DNA from: Glaciecola sp. 33A
GTDB lineage: Bacteria > Pseudomonadota > Gammaproteobacteria > Enterobacterales > Alteromonadaceae
NCBI RefSeq assembly: GCF_002836745.1
Contig: NZ_PJAR01000038.1
Coordinates: 91,945 to 155,944, forward strand
Length of the DNA: 64,000 nt
Reading direction: 5' to 3'
In this document: piece by piece, positions 10,005 through 19,216 of the stretch
How the letters are laid out: every line of letters begins with the position of its first letter
How positions within the stretch are numbered: the stretch's first letter is position 1
The notes under the pieces: model-generated
Seen by the model: only the letters and a program-made list of their open reading frames with translations
Told to the model about the DNA's origin: nothing
Database searches by the model: none
Program-made: the position numbers and the translations under genes

Positions 10005-10364
10005 ATGAGTAAAGTAAGTCAAAATATCATCATGAAAATTGAGCAAGCACAGCTCAAAACTGATGTCCCGGCCTTTAGTCCGGGTGACACTGTAATTGTT
10101 AAAGTAAGAGTAAAAGAAGGCGAGAAAGAGCGTCTTCAGGCATACGAAGGCATAGTTATCGCTAAGCGTAACCGTGGTCTACACTCTGCTTTCACTGTAC
10201 GTAAGATTTCTAGTGGTGAAGGTGTAGAGCGTGTGTTCCAAACTCACAGCCCAGCAATTTCTTCTATTGAAGTGAAACGTCGTGGTGCTGTTCGTCGCGC
10301 TAAATTGTATTACTTGCGTGAGCGTTCAGGTAAGTCTGCACGTATCAAAGAAAAACTTAACTAA
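10005..10364 (+). CDS. rplS: 50S ribosomal protein L19
   Basis: This 119-aa protein has the L19 core [22 protein letters not shown] and [20 protein letters not shown]19 sits at the interface of the ribosomal subunits. It is the last gene of the operon; a strong intrinsic terminator follows within 30 bases. Confidence 0.98.
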   Translation: MSKVSQNIIMKIEQAQLKTDVPAFSPGDTVIVKVRVKEGEKERLQAYEGIVIAKRNRGLHSAFTVRKISSGEGVERVFQTHSPAISSIEVKRRGAVRRAKLYYLRERSGKSARIKEKLN

Positions 10365-10392
10365 TTTTAATTTGGTGTTATCGTTAACATTC

Positions 10393-10420
10393 AAAAGCCC
10401 GCTTAATTGCGGGCTTTTTG
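10393..10420 (+). terminator. Rho-independent terminator of the trmD operon
   Basis: The perfect arms AGCCCGC and GCGGGCT surround a short AT loop and are followed by TTTTT. A-residues on the left make it partly bidirectional, which suits the convergent gene ending at 10423. Confidence 0.9.
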
Positions 10421-10422
10421 TG

Positions 10423-10911
10423 TCATGCAGCTTCTGTTTCCGTCGAGTAACTCGCCATCACAATGTGTTTTCTGATGACCTTAAATGCCTGTAAATATTT
10501 ACTATTGCGTTGATAACAGACGCTTTCTATGACATCACCGTCGTCATTGAGTAAGAAGGTAGAAAAGCGAACGCCATTTTTATAAGGCAAATATAAGCGA
10601 TGAATGACAAACTTTGTTTCAGTATCGGCGTCGGCAATGATCATATACATACAAGGAGGTAAATTTACATAATCTAGTCTTTGATCTTGTCCATAAAGTA
10701 TCAATGACTTCTGAAAAGTATTGTCTGAAAGTTGATTTTCACTATTGTTCAAGCAAACGCCATAGCGCTGAACTAATTGATCAATGCCCTTAATTCCGCT
10801 CGATATTGTTTTTATTAATTGTCCTACATATCGTTCTGCACTGTTTTTCATCGCATTCGAAAAGCCAGTGTTTACAGCAATATGTCTACTTAAATAATTA
10901 GATGTATTCAT
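10423..10911 (-). CDS. Hypothetical protein, 162 aa
   Basis: No domain is recognised. I chose the ATG at 10911 (MNTSNYLSRH) because TGAGGTGA lies seven bases upstream; an earlier ATG at 10938 lacks a good ribosome site. The protein is soluble, with mixed alpha/beta character, and has a Cys-Met-Tyr-Met patch near the middle (PPCMYMIIADADTETKF). It faces the rplS terminator and is preceded by a long gene-free region, so it is probably transcribed alone. Confidence 0.7.
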   Translation of the reverse strand: MNTSNYLSRHIAVNTGFSNAMKNSAERYVGQLIKTISSGIKGIDQLVQRYGVCLNNSENQLSDNTFQKSLILYGQDQRLDYVNLPPCMYMIIADADTETKFVIHRLYLPYKNGVRFSTFLLNDDGDVIESVCYQRNSKYLQAFKVIRKHIVMASYSTETEAA

Positions 10912-11018
10912 TTGTATCACCTCAATATGATTATACATGTTTATATGTACAGTATATGTCTGGGTGAAAATTAGTCAATAATTTATTTCAAATATCTACA
11001 CTTTTTAACCCAATAGTA

Positions 11019-11048
11019 TTGTAAGTACTATAATTGTAAGTGCTATAA
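11019..11048. repeat. 15-bp tandem direct repeat, two copies
   Basis: Two adjacent 15-mers of the form TTGTAAGTrCTATAA differ at one base. Each holds a TATAA-like element, so this could be a doubled promoter or operator in front of the long leader region. Confidence 0.6.
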
Positions 11049-11079
11049 GAGAACGCTAACGATACTATTTATCTTGTTA

Positions 11080-11137
11080 CTACGTTGTTTGTTGCACTTT
11101 TGCTGATGTTTTCAGCACACCTTGTATAACAACGTAG
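11080..11137. repeat. Nested inverted repeat in the long intergenic region
   Basis: Perfect 10-bp outer arms enclose a perfect 6-bp hairpin with a five-base loop. As RNA it would fold into a long stem with an internal bulge. No T-run follows. It may be a regulatory leader structure or a protein-binding dyad. Confidence 0.5.
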
Positions 11138-12011
11138 ATTTTAAGTATGTATAAATATAGATAGGGCTTTGTCAGTATTCGGTGTACCGTGTTTTACCTT
11201 AATTAATCCTAGTGCCTTAACGCACATTAAAAATGCTCATTACGAAAAACTCAGTCGTATACGTAAGCATCATTTGCTCACTTTTTTTGGTATCATGCTC
11301 AAAAAGGCCTAGACGTAGTCAATATAAACTACCGATTAAAACAAGGAATTGCGACAGCAGCCGTTGATTTTTCCTTCTGAAGGTTACGCGATCGAAGGTG
11401 TTTTTTCAGCTTCACGGTGCTTTTTATTTAAATGGCTGTCACATATTTTAGACCAGTCATAAAATACCTTTTTATCAACGAAAAGCATAAGCTTCAATTA
11501 TACACTACACGCATTTATTTACTTAAGGTTGCCAACGACTTAAGACTGCAAAAGCGAACAGTTTAATTAGTAATGGCTTGTTGAATAATAATAATGTAGC
11601 GTTATAATCACGTTTCTTGTTATCCTAACGTAATACGCGCTAGTGCTCGACACCCTAAAAGATCAGCAACAAATGAGAATGTGACCTTTTGCCGCAACAT
11701 TCGTTTTTAGAAAAATGGACTCTTCTTGGAAAATAATTTATTCTCACGGATCTGCAGTATTAATGCTGGTAGTAGTTGAACCAACTGCCACTTAATAAAT
11801 ACCTAGCCGATAACAGCGTAAAACGTTAATTGCTAGTAACAACCTATTTATGAGCGTCCTCGCGGACTCTTTATCTGTGCTGTATTGACTCACTTCAGTG
11901 CTAAAACCACATAACTGACATATGCCGAATGTGCGTGTGTAATATATGCTAAGCGTGAGACTACGTAAAAAGTGTCAACCAATTAATCCTCTAGACCTAA
12001 AAAGCGATATC

Positions 12012-12986
12012 ATGACAAGAAAAATATTATCTTTGAATCTGAAAAAGAAGAATGACTCTCAACAAGCAGACGGGGAGGCCAAGGATGCACCTCATGGTGA
12101 CCCACAAAAGCGTTTCCTAAACGGCGTAGCAGTAAATCCTTCCCAGTGTATTCGGATGGAATTAGGTTCTCAGGAACTTAGTATGCGAGCAATGGATTTA
12201 ATTACACCAATCGGAATGGGCCAGCGTGGGTTGATTGTTGCTCCTCCCGGTTGCGGCAAAACCACCTTGTTAAAACACATTTGTCAGGCCGTTGGGACGG
12301 CTTATCCTGAGATAAAACTTTACGCGTTACTAGTTGATGAACGACCGGAAGAAGTAACTGATTTTAAGCGCAGCGTTCCGGCTGAAGTTCACGCCTCATC
12401 TACTGATGAAACCTATGACCATCATGTGCGTATTGCTAATAATCTACTTCAAAAAGCCCGTAAGGAAGCAGGCGAAGGTCATGATGTTATGATCCTCATT
12501 GATTCTCTCACTAGGCTGACACGAGTGCACAATGCAGAGCGAAAAAGCAGTGGTCGCACAATGTCGGGCGGGCTTGATGCTAGAGCGATGGAAATTCCAC
12601 GAAAACTGTTTGGCGCAGCTAGAAAGATCGAGAATGGTGGGTCGCTTACCATTTTGGCGACTATACTGGTGGATACTGGCAGCCGAATGGACCAGGTCAT
12701 ATTTGAGGAATTCAAAGGCACGGGTAATATGGAAATCGTGTTATCACAAGAGATTGCCAATCAGCGTATTTTCCCTGCGCTGGATGTCGCCAAAAGCAGT
12801 ACGCGCCGCGAAGAGCTTCTTCTTAATCCCAAAGATGTTGAAAACATAAGACTGTTGCGCAGAGGACTGAGTAATCTTAAACCAATAGACAGCGCAAAGA
12901 AAATGGTTGAGCTATTGGAGAAGCACCCAACAAATGAAGGGCTTCTAAATCGGTTTCTTAAACCTGAAGAGTTAATTAAGGAGTAA
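12012..12986 (+). CDS. Short Rho-type hexameric ATPase lacking the N-terminal RNA-binding domain
   Basis: The 324-aa product (from the ATG at 12012; an ATG at 11946 adds 22 residues) aligns with only the C-terminal ATPase half of transcription terminator Rho (E. coli about 419 aa). Seen: P-loop APPGCGKTT (77-85), Walker B LIDSLTRL around Asp164, the Q-loop region SGGLDARAMEIPRK, the R-loop FKGTGNME (GTGN 236-239), and the arginine-finger segment TRREELL (264-270). The first 55 residues are lysine-rich and show neither the Rho_N helical part nor the OB-fold primary RNA site. It therefore keeps the motor and secondary RNA site but not the loading domain. A paralogue of a full-length rho elsewhere is the likely explanation. 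No strong ribosome site is visible at either start. Function unknown. Confidence 0.85.
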   Translation: MTRKILSLNLKKKNDSQQADGEAKDAPHGDPQKRFLNGVAVNPSQCIRMELGSQELSMRAMDLITPIGMGQRGLIVAPPGCGKTTLLKHICQAVGTAYPEIKLYALLVDERPEEVTDFKRSVPAEVHASSTDETYDHHVRIANNLLQKARKEAGEGHDVMILIDSLTRLTRVHNAERKSSGRTMSGGLDARAMEIPRKLFGAARKIENGGSLTILATILVDTGSRMDQVIFEEFKGTGNMEIVLSQEIANQRIFPALDVAKSSTRREELLLNPKDVENIRLLRRGLSNLKPIDSAKKMVELLEKHPTNEGLLNRFLKPEELIKE

Positions 12987-13550
12987 TTTTTTATAACTAA
13001 ACGCCATCAAACAAGCTAATGACGAGTAGTTTATATAAATACTTTCTGACGAGTTACTATTATCTCGTAATTCCTGACGTTCCTGCAGTTTGCGCTCAGT
13101 CAGTGCTTGTATTTTTGGCAGCGCTTTTTGCGCCATTGCTTGGCCAAGCTTCATCGATTCCTGCATAACAACTGGCATTGTTCGCAATACCGACTGCCCG
13201 GTAGGTGACTTATAGAAAATGAGCATGTCAGCTATTTCACTTTCTGTAAAATTTTGCAGATAAATTTGTTTTAAATCGACTTTCATCGCCTGCCAACTCA
13301 TTTCTTTTTTCATGATATTGGTCATTTGCTCTCGATACTTTTGATTAATAGCTAACTCCTCGGGTGAAATATCGACATCTTTTTCAACCTCATTATATAT
13401 ACTTTGCATTTGGTCGTACATGGTTTCGACCATCGAGTCCATGTCCATTAGTTCAAATAACTCATCGAGGTTATCGGCCTCTTTATTGTTCTGAGCGCTG
13501 ACTGTGAATGCGAAAACCAGGGCTAAAGCAACTAATATTTTTTTCATCAT
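12972..13550 (-). CDS. Secreted DUF2059 protein
   Basis: This 192-aa protein has a clear signal peptide (MKKILVALALVFAFTVSAQ) and a DUF2059 core in residues about 30-145, with the family stretch FTESEIADMLIFYKSPTGQSVL. The domain is helical and periplasmic; its role is unknown. AAGGAT precedes the paired ATGs by about seven bases. Its last 15 bases overlap the 3' end of the convergent Rho-like gene, so the two transcripts overlap. Confidence 0.85.
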   Translation of the reverse strand: MMKKILVALALVFAFTVSAQNNKEADNLDELFELMDMDSMVETMYDQMQSIYNEVEKDVDISPEELAINQKYREQMTNIMKKEMSWQAMKVDLKQIYLQNFTESEIADMLIFYKSPTGQSVLRTMPVVMQESMKLGQAMAQKALPKIQALTERKLQERQELRDNSNSSESIYINYSSLACLMAFSYKKLLLN

Positions 13551-13754
13551 TTATATCCTTATATTGATTGTTGACACGGCGTTCAGCAAACATACTGCGC
13601 CGAAAAAATAGCCTAGCTCAGATTACAACCGATAATCAAGTTAAATAAATGTCCGCTTATTCAAAGGAATTAAAAAAACAATTAAAAAATAATTAAAAAA
13701 CGTTTAGTATGCTTATTAGCGTGGTCAATCTTAAAATTCAAGGATCGAATCTAC

Positions 13755-14990
13755 ATGAAGCACTTAAAAATAATTACATGTCTAATATTTTCCTCTATTT
13801 TGTCATTCGGCGCAAATGCAGCAGACCTTATAAATATAAAAGATTTTCCAGATTGGTTTCAAGAAGCAATGACGCGAGAAAGCGAACTGAAAGAAATGTC
13901 CAATCTTGAAATCAAGCAATACAATGTGAATTCTGAAGTGAAAGGGGAGTTTACGCTGGTCAGTGACAGTGATGGCGTGCGATATTACACTATTGATATT
14001 GGCAGTGCTTCACCTATTCAATGTTATGTTTTTACTGATTTTGATGGCCCGGCTAACTCTCTTTATTCGGTCGTTGAATATAGTTTATCTAGCGCAGAGA
14101 CGTTGAACAAAAAGTCACTGACGGGGAAATCTAATTATTCCCTTAATAGCGGGGTTATTGAAAATACGCCATATTTGTCGCTAGATATCCTATACAACTT
14201 GGGTGAAGGCAAAGAAACAGTATCTGGTATTCTAAAAGGTATGTCTGCGCAAACTAATCAGAGCTTGCAGCTTTGTATTCATAATGAAGTTGGCTACCGA
14301 CAGACTTTTTTCAATGTATTTGAATCATTTGTTCAGGCTTTTTTGGACAATCAAACCAATCCGAATTTTTTTGAAGCACTCTATCAATTAACTATCAATG
14401 AAGTACCTATGGGTTATATGCGAGAGCGCTACGCAAAAGATGCAGATGGCGACATAGGCATTACCAACAACTCAGCGATATTGATACCGGTTGATGCTAG
14501 CTCGATTGCGCGCAACGACACGGTATCTACATCTTGGAGTAGGCCGGATGGTTCTCTTATTAATGCCTCAGAGTACACTCTCAAAAATGGTGTGAAGAAT
14601 TCGCAATTTTGGTTAGAGGATAAAGATGGAGTTTGGCACGTTAAGGGCGAGCTTCAGGGCAAACCAATACAGACAACACTTGAGCATAGTGGCTGGTTAT
14701 TATCGGGTTTCGGTAGCTATCTTGAACTCGATATTTTACGCAAGTCTGAAGATAACTCGGACAAATTTCACATGTGGGCGCCAAGCGCTGATCCGACATC
14801 GGCGCTTCCTGTTGTGCTGAGTAAACTTAATGATGACACCAATGCAAATTTTGAGATTGATATGGGAGCCATTGTTATGAAGTTTTTGGCGGATGAGAAA
14901 GGCGTTTTTCAAAAAGGCACAATTGCACAGGGGCCTATTTTGATGAAAGTGGAGTTGATCTACTCGCAAGGTGAACCTAGCTTACAATGA
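13755..14990 (+). CDS. Secreted hypothetical protein, 411 aa
   Basis: A signal peptide (MKHLKIITCLIFSSILSFGANA, cleavage near residue 22) opens a protein I do not recognise. The rest is soluble with beta-rich character, many Asp/Asn/Ser residues and two Cys (around residues 90 and 173) that could pair in the periplasm. It overlaps the next gene by ATGA, so the two are translationally coupled and probably work together. Because the partner is transglutaminase-like, I infer an envelope role. Confidence 0.8.
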   Translation: MKHLKIITCLIFSSILSFGANAADLINIKDFPDWFQEAMTRESELKEMSNLEIKQYNVNSEVKGEFTLVSDSDGVRYYTIDIGSASPIQCYVFTDFDGPANSLYSVVEYSLSSAETLNKKSLTGKSNYSLNSGVIENTPYLSLDILYNLGEGKETVSGILKGMSAQTNQSLQLCIHNEVGYRQTFFNVFESFVQAFLDNQTNPNFFEALYQLTINEVPMGYMRERYAKDADGDIGITNNSAILIPVDASSIARNDTVSTSWSRPDGSLINASEYTLKNGVKNSQFWLEDKDGVWHVKGELQGKPIQTTLEHSGWLLSGFGSYLELDILRKSEDNSDKFHMWAPSADPTSALPVVLSKLNDDTNANFEIDMGAIVMKFLADEKGVFQKGTIAQGPILMKVELIYSQGEPSLQ

Positions 14991-15766
14991 GAATAATAGC
15001 TGTTTGGCTGGCGTTATCATTTTTTACTCATGTAAATGCCCAGAGCGTGCCATCCATTGCGCAATTTGACATTACTCTAGAAGCCAATCAAACGCTTCCC
15101 TTAGGTGATAAAATTAGCTTTCAAATAAGCACATCAAATCCGTTAGCAATAAGCGAAAAATTGCACAATTGGCCTGCTATAAAGACCCAGATCATTGATA
15201 GTAATAAGTTACTTATTGAGATGAGCGAGCGACCAACTTTCTCTGGTAAAGTCAGCCCCAAATACTTGCTCGACAGCTTTGTTATTGATGTCAGCGAAAA
15301 AAGTACAACAGAATTTGCGGCTGGTTTTATTAATAGCAATCATTTGCCGTTAGAATTACCAACATTAGTAGCCTATGTCGCTGAGTATATTAACCAACCC
15401 ACTTATATCAATGGTTTCAATATTGCCTCAGTTGTGGCCACGCAGCGCAGCGGCGATTGCACTGAATACGCAGTGCTACTCACCGCGCTTGCAAGGTCTG
15501 TGGGACTGTCCGCAAGAGTCATAATTGGCACTGTCATCATCGAAGAAAAAGAAAAAATAAGTGCATTTGGTCACGCATGGGTAGAGGTTTGGCACAACGA
15601 ACAATGGAATATTCTGGATGCGGCTCTGTATAAATCACGAGCGCTAAAACATTTTTACTTGCCGGCATCTGAACTTGAAAACGAAGGTCCCGGATTCACT
15701 ATGTCGCTGGCAAAGGCGACCACTTTGTTACCTAATAAAATAAGAGGACTTCGGAATGCCAACTGA
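14987..15766 (+). CDS. Secreted transglutaminase-like cysteine protease-fold protein
   Basis: This 259-aa protein has a signal peptide (MRIIAVWLALSFFTHVNAQ) and a Transglut_core domain at about 130-215. The Cys-His-Asp triad is visible: Cys158 in RSGDCTEYAVLLTALARSVG, His196 in FGHAWVEVW and Asp211 in WNILDAAL. Relatives act as proteases, peptide-modifying enzymes or peptidoglycan-linked enzymes; the substrate is unknown. The four-base ATGA overlap with the preceding secreted protein makes that protein the best candidate partner or substrate. Confidence 0.85.
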   Translation: MRIIAVWLALSFFTHVNAQSVPSIAQFDITLEANQTLPLGDKISFQISTSNPLAISEKLHNWPAIKTQIIDSNKLLIEMSERPTFSGKVSPKYLLDSFVIDVSEKSTTEFAAGFINSNHLPLELPTLVAYVAEYINQPTYINGFNIASVVATQRSGDCTEYAVLLTALARSVGLSARVIIGTVIIEEKEKISAFGHAWVEVWHNEQWNILDAALYKSRALKHFYLPASELENEGPGFTMSLAKATTLLPNKIRGLRNAN

Positions 15767-15935
15767 TAATCGGTTGCGTATCCGAGTCAACCTAAGATGA
15801 CTTAAATCGCCGAAAACATAAATAACTGGCGGACCGTATGTGATGAGCGTATAAAAATGCGCGCATAAATTTGATAGTAGGCTAACTTGGTAGCTGATTG
15901 GACACTACCATAATACAATGATAATGGAGACACCT

Positions 15936-17474
15936 ATGCAACAAGTATCCTCTAGTTGGGTTACCCGTGCACTTGATAAAGTTGAGCGAGTAGGTAATAA
16001 GTTACCGGACCCGGCTATCATTTTCTTTATCTGTTTAGTGGTTATTTGGATATGTTCGGCCATATTTTCTCAAATGACCTTCGATGCTTTAGACCCTCGT
16101 ACAGGGGAAGCAATTGAAGTGAAAAACTTATTAACTGGTGCGGCGATAGCTGATTTCTTAAGTCGCATGGTTAGCATCTTTACGGGTTTTGCACCACTGG
16201 GTGTGGTACTTGTTGCCATGCTGGGTGTTGGCGTTGCAGAGCACAGTGGTTTTATTAGCGCGGGCTTAAAACGCATGCTAGATTCAACGCCTAAAACACT
16301 CCTGACGCCGATGGTTGTGCTGATCGCTATTATCAGTCATACCGCCACAGACGCAGGTTATGTGCTGGTGATCCCATTAGCTGGCGTCATCTTTTATGCC
16401 ATGGGCAGACATCCTCTTGCCGGTATTGCAGCTGCATTCGCCGGTGTGAGTGGTGGTTTTTGCGCTAACTTTATCCCATCAGCAATAGACCCCTTGCTAC
16501 AATCGTTTACCCAAGCGGCTGCGCAAATCATCGATCCAGACATTCAAATAAATCCACTAAACAATTGGTTTTTTAATTCTGCATCAACACTGCTAATTGT
16601 CGGTATCGGTTGGTATATAACAGATAAGGTTGTTGAGCCACGTTTACAAAATGTAGAAGTGGATGGCGATCCTAACGAAATTCCTCGATTTGATGAACTA
16701 TCGGTTAAACAAACTAAAGCGCTTCGCGCAGCAAGCTTGGTTATGTTACTTGGCATCATTACATTAGTCCTGGTGCTTATACCAGAGACATCGCCAATGC
16801 GCGACGTTGATGGCCAGCTGACAACCTTTTCAGCACCCATTATGCAATCAATTGTGCCGTTAATTTTCCTGCTTTTCTTATTACCTGGTGTGGTGTATGG
16901 CTTTATGTCCGGTACCTACACTTCGACTAAAGATATGATCGATAGCATGACCAAAGCAATGCAAGGAATGAGTTATTATATTGTTATGGCTTTTTTCTGC
17001 GCGTTATTTATTGATGCTTTTGGTAAGTCAAACTTGGGTGCGTTGATGGCGATCAATGGCGCTGAGTTTCTTAAAGGAATGGCGTTACCACCAATGATAA
17101 CCATCGTAGGTATTATATTATTAACTGCTTTTGTGAATTTATTCGTTGGTTCATCATCCGCTAAATGGGCATTGTTAGGGCCGATTTTTGTACCCATGTT
17201 AATGCAATTAGGAATTTCGCCTGACTTAACTCAAGCAGCCTATCGTTTAGGTGATTCATCTTCGAATATTATCACCCCGCTTATGCCTTACTTTCCATTG
17301 GTAGTGGTGTACTGTCAACGTTATGTAAAATCAACCGGTATTGGAACCTTACTCTCATTAATGTTGCCATTTAGTATTACCATACTCATTGCTTGGACCA
17401 TTTTCTTGCTAATATATTGGGCATTAGGTATTCCATTAGGTATTCAATCTAGTTATGTTTACCCTGCAGGATAA
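15936..17474 (+). CDS. AbgT family transporter
   Basis: This polytopic protein of about 512 aa has 10-12 hydrophobic segments. Family features include GFAPLGVVLVAMLGVGVAEHSG, the SHTATDAGYVLVIPL stretch, and the paired conserved LFVGSSSAKWALLGPIFVPM and YRLGDSSSNIITPLMPYF segments. AbgT members carry p-aminobenzoyl-glutamate or export sulfonamides (MtrF, YdaH). I chose the ATG at 15936 because GGAGAC lies seven bases upstream; an ATG at 15918 is in frame but has no ribosome site. It stands alone, and the substrate cannot be fixed from sequence. Confidence 0.9.
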   Translation: MQQVSSSWVTRALDKVERVGNKLPDPAIIFFICLVVIWICSAIFSQMTFDALDPRTGEAIEVKNLLTGAAIADFLSRMVSIFTGFAPLGVVLVAMLGVGVAEHSGFISAGLKRMLDSTPKTLLTPMVVLIAIISHTATDAGYVLVIPLAGVIFYAMGRHPLAGIAAAFAGVSGGFCANFIPSAIDPLLQSFTQAAAQIIDPDIQINPLNNWFFNSASTLLIVGIGWYITDKVVEPRLQNVEVDGDPNEIPRFDELSVKQTKALRAASLVMLLGIITLVLVLIPETSPMRDVDGQLTTFSAPIMQSIVPLIFLLFLLPGVVYGFMSGTYTSTKDMIDSMTKAMQGMSYYIVMAFFCALFIDAFGKSNLGALMAINGAEFLKGMALPPMITIVGIILLTAFVNLFVGSSSAKWALLGPIFVPMLMQLGISPDLTQAAYRLGDSSSNIITPLMPYFPLVVVYCQRYVKSTGIGTLLSLMLPFSITILIAWTIFLLIYWALGIPLGIQSSYVYPAG

Positions 17475-17589
17475 CCCCTACATATGTAGTCATAAGGTGG
17501 TTATGGCTGCATATATTTAATTTTGCAAAGACGACAACGGCTTGTCGGATTAAAGTCTGAAACTGAATACTATTTTTACCTTACTTCGG

Positions 17590-17628
17590 TTTCTAAGTAA
17601 AAAATGTCTACAGATTTCGGGGAAGATC
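17590..17628 (+). repeat. 39-bp dispersed repeat, copy 1
   Basis: This matches the reverse complement of 58549-58587 at 37 of 39 bases. It has the look of an insertion-sequence end (core GTCTACAGATTT then GGGGAAGATC), but no transposase is adjacent to either copy. It may be a scar left by a lost element. Confidence 0.6.
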
Positions 17629-18010
17629 AGCTGCCCTTTTAGATTGGAGTAAGAGTGGAAATTTAATGGCAAAAATCAACTCAATTGAAGTAAGCCCCTC
17701 TGGCGGCTTTTGGCACTTTTTAACTCAGTGCTGACCTATCCAAATAGTCGATTACATGATGCAATAACAACAAGTAGCATATCAACATTCATTCTAATCT
17801 TTAACGCCTAGTTTCAAACTTTAATATATCCGAACAACAACAGGGGTAGGTGGAATCGCATTAAAAGGGTAACATATAGCAATTGCGCTGGTTTATTCAT
17901 TAAATGGGCGCTTTTTTGTGATTATTGCAAATTAATCCATATTCAACTTGAAGCTAGGCTGATAGTTTGTTAAAAAGTCAAACAGTACTATATTTCATGT
18001 GATTTCTTTA

Positions 18011-18028
18011 TGTAAACAAAAGTTTACA
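18011..18028 (+). promoter_or_regulatory. TyrR box upstream of aroF
   Basis: TGTAAACAAAAGTTTACA is a perfect match to the TyrR consensus TGTAAA-N6-TTTACA. It lies 100 bases before the aroF start. In enterobacteria TyrR with tyrosine represses aroF-tyrA through such boxes. Regulation here is inferred from the match. Confidence 0.85.
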
Positions 18029-18127
18029 TACTGGTTTGGTAGCAAAGTTCTCGATAGTTTTATTCCTTTTCTTGCTGTTGTGGTCTCACGTTTAACATCT
18101 CATCCGTTTTCTTATAAAGAGTAAAAA

Positions 18128-19216
18128 ATGCAAAAAGACACAGTTAATAATATTCATGTTTCATCGGAAGAAGTTTTAGTCACGCCCGATGAGCTAAGCC
18201 ACGAGCTTCCAGTGAGTGAAAAAGCGTTGCAAGGCGTTATTGCATCGAGAAAAGTTATTTCAGATATTATTCATGGCGAAGACCATCGCTTATTAGTCGT
18301 CTGTGGACCCTGTTCAATTCACGATATAGACGCGGCAAAAGAGTATGCGTTGAAACTAAAGAACCTGCATGAGTCCTCTATAGACACGCTTTATATTGTC
18401 ATGCGTGTTTATTTTGAGAAGCCGCGCACAACAACTGGCTGGAAAGGCTTAATCAACGACCCGCATTTAAACGATACTTTTGACATTGAAACAGGTTTAC
18501 GCAGAGCAAGACAATTACTTATTTGGTTAGCTGAACTAGGCCTGCCTGTAGCAACCGAAGCATTAGACCCAATCAGTCCCCAATATTTAGGTGAATTGTT
18601 TAGTTGGGCTGCCATTGGCGCAAGAACTTCAGAGTCGCAAACTCACCGTGAGATGGCGAGCGGATTATCGATGCCAGTCGGATTTAAAAACGGAACTGAT
18701 GGCTCACTAAGTATCGCTATTAATGCGCTTCAATCTGCGGCATCAGGGCACCGCTTTATGGGGATCAATAAGCAAGGGCAGGTGAGTGTGATAAAAACGC
18801 AAGGTAACCCGGACGGCCACATTATTTTGCGCGGCGGTAAGCAACCCAACTATGATTCAGTGTGTGTCGCTGATTGCGAAGCCGAGTTGAGCAACGAGAA
18901 TATTGTGTCAAGTTTAGTGGTTGATTGCAGTCATGCAAATAGTGCTAAAGACTACCGCAGACAGCCTTTAGTTGCGCAGAACGTGGTTAACCAAATATTA
19001 GAAGGCAATCAATCAATCATTGGCATCATGCTAGAAAGCCATTTAAATGCGGGCAACCAAAGTTCAACGGGTAAAACCCTTAAAGATTTGGACTATGGCG
19101 TCTCTATTACTGACGGTTGTATTAATTGGCAACAAACTCATGATCTTATTTTGCAGACTCGTGACAGGCTTATCACTGTGCTGCCTATGCGCCAAACGAA
19201 GCGCTTAAATGCGTAA
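18128..19216 (+). CDS. aroF: 3-deoxy-7-phosphoheptulonate synthase, AroF type
   Basis: This 362-aa class I DAHP synthase joins phosphoenolpyruvate and erythrose 4-phosphate in the first step of aromatic amino-acid synthesis. Visible motifs are [47 protein letters not shown] and [17 protein letters not shown]. It is followed by tyrA with an eight-base overlap and preceded by a TyrR box, so the tyrosine-sensitive isozyme is the best call. GAGTAAAAA precedes the start. Confidence 0.95.
   Translation: MQKDTVNNIHVSSEEVLVTPDELSHELPVSEKALQGVIASRKVISDIIHGEDHRLLVVCGPCSIHDIDAAKEYALKLKNLHESSIDTLYIVMRVYFEKPRTTTGWKGLINDPHLNDTFDIETGLRRARQLLIWLAELGLPVATEALDPISPQYLGELFSWAAIGARTSESQTHREMASGLSMPVGFKNGTDGSLSIAINALQSAASGHRFMGINKQGQVSVIKTQGNPDGHIILRGGKQPNYDSVCVADCEAELSNENIVSSLVVDCSHANSAKDYRRQPLVAQNVVNQILEGNQSIIGIMLESHLNAGNQSSTGKTLKDLDYGVSITDGCINWQQTHDLILQTRDRLITVLPMRQTKRLNA

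Larger units (their letters stand above)
10912..12011. other. About 1.1 kb without a recognisable gene, upstream of the Rho-like gene
   Basis: I see no convincing coding region on either strand. The stretch holds a 15-bp tandem repeat (11019-11033 and 11034-11048, 14 of 15 identical). It also holds a nested inverted repeat: outer arms CTACGTTGTT (11080-11089) and AACAACGTAG (11128-11137), inner arms TGCTGA (11101-11106) and TCAGCA (11112-11117). The rest is AT-rich. It must hold the promoter of the 162-aa gene and probably a long leader of the Rho-like gene. Confidence 0.6.
17475..18127. other. Gene-free region between the AbgT transporter and aroF
   Basis: These 653 bases hold no convincing gene. 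They contain one copy of a 39-bp dispersed repeat (17590-17628), a weak AAGCC/GGCTT hairpin followed by T residues near 17690-17712, and the TyrR box of aroF. A 22-codon open frame begins at 17666 after the repeat, but nothing supports it as a gene. Confidence 0.6.
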
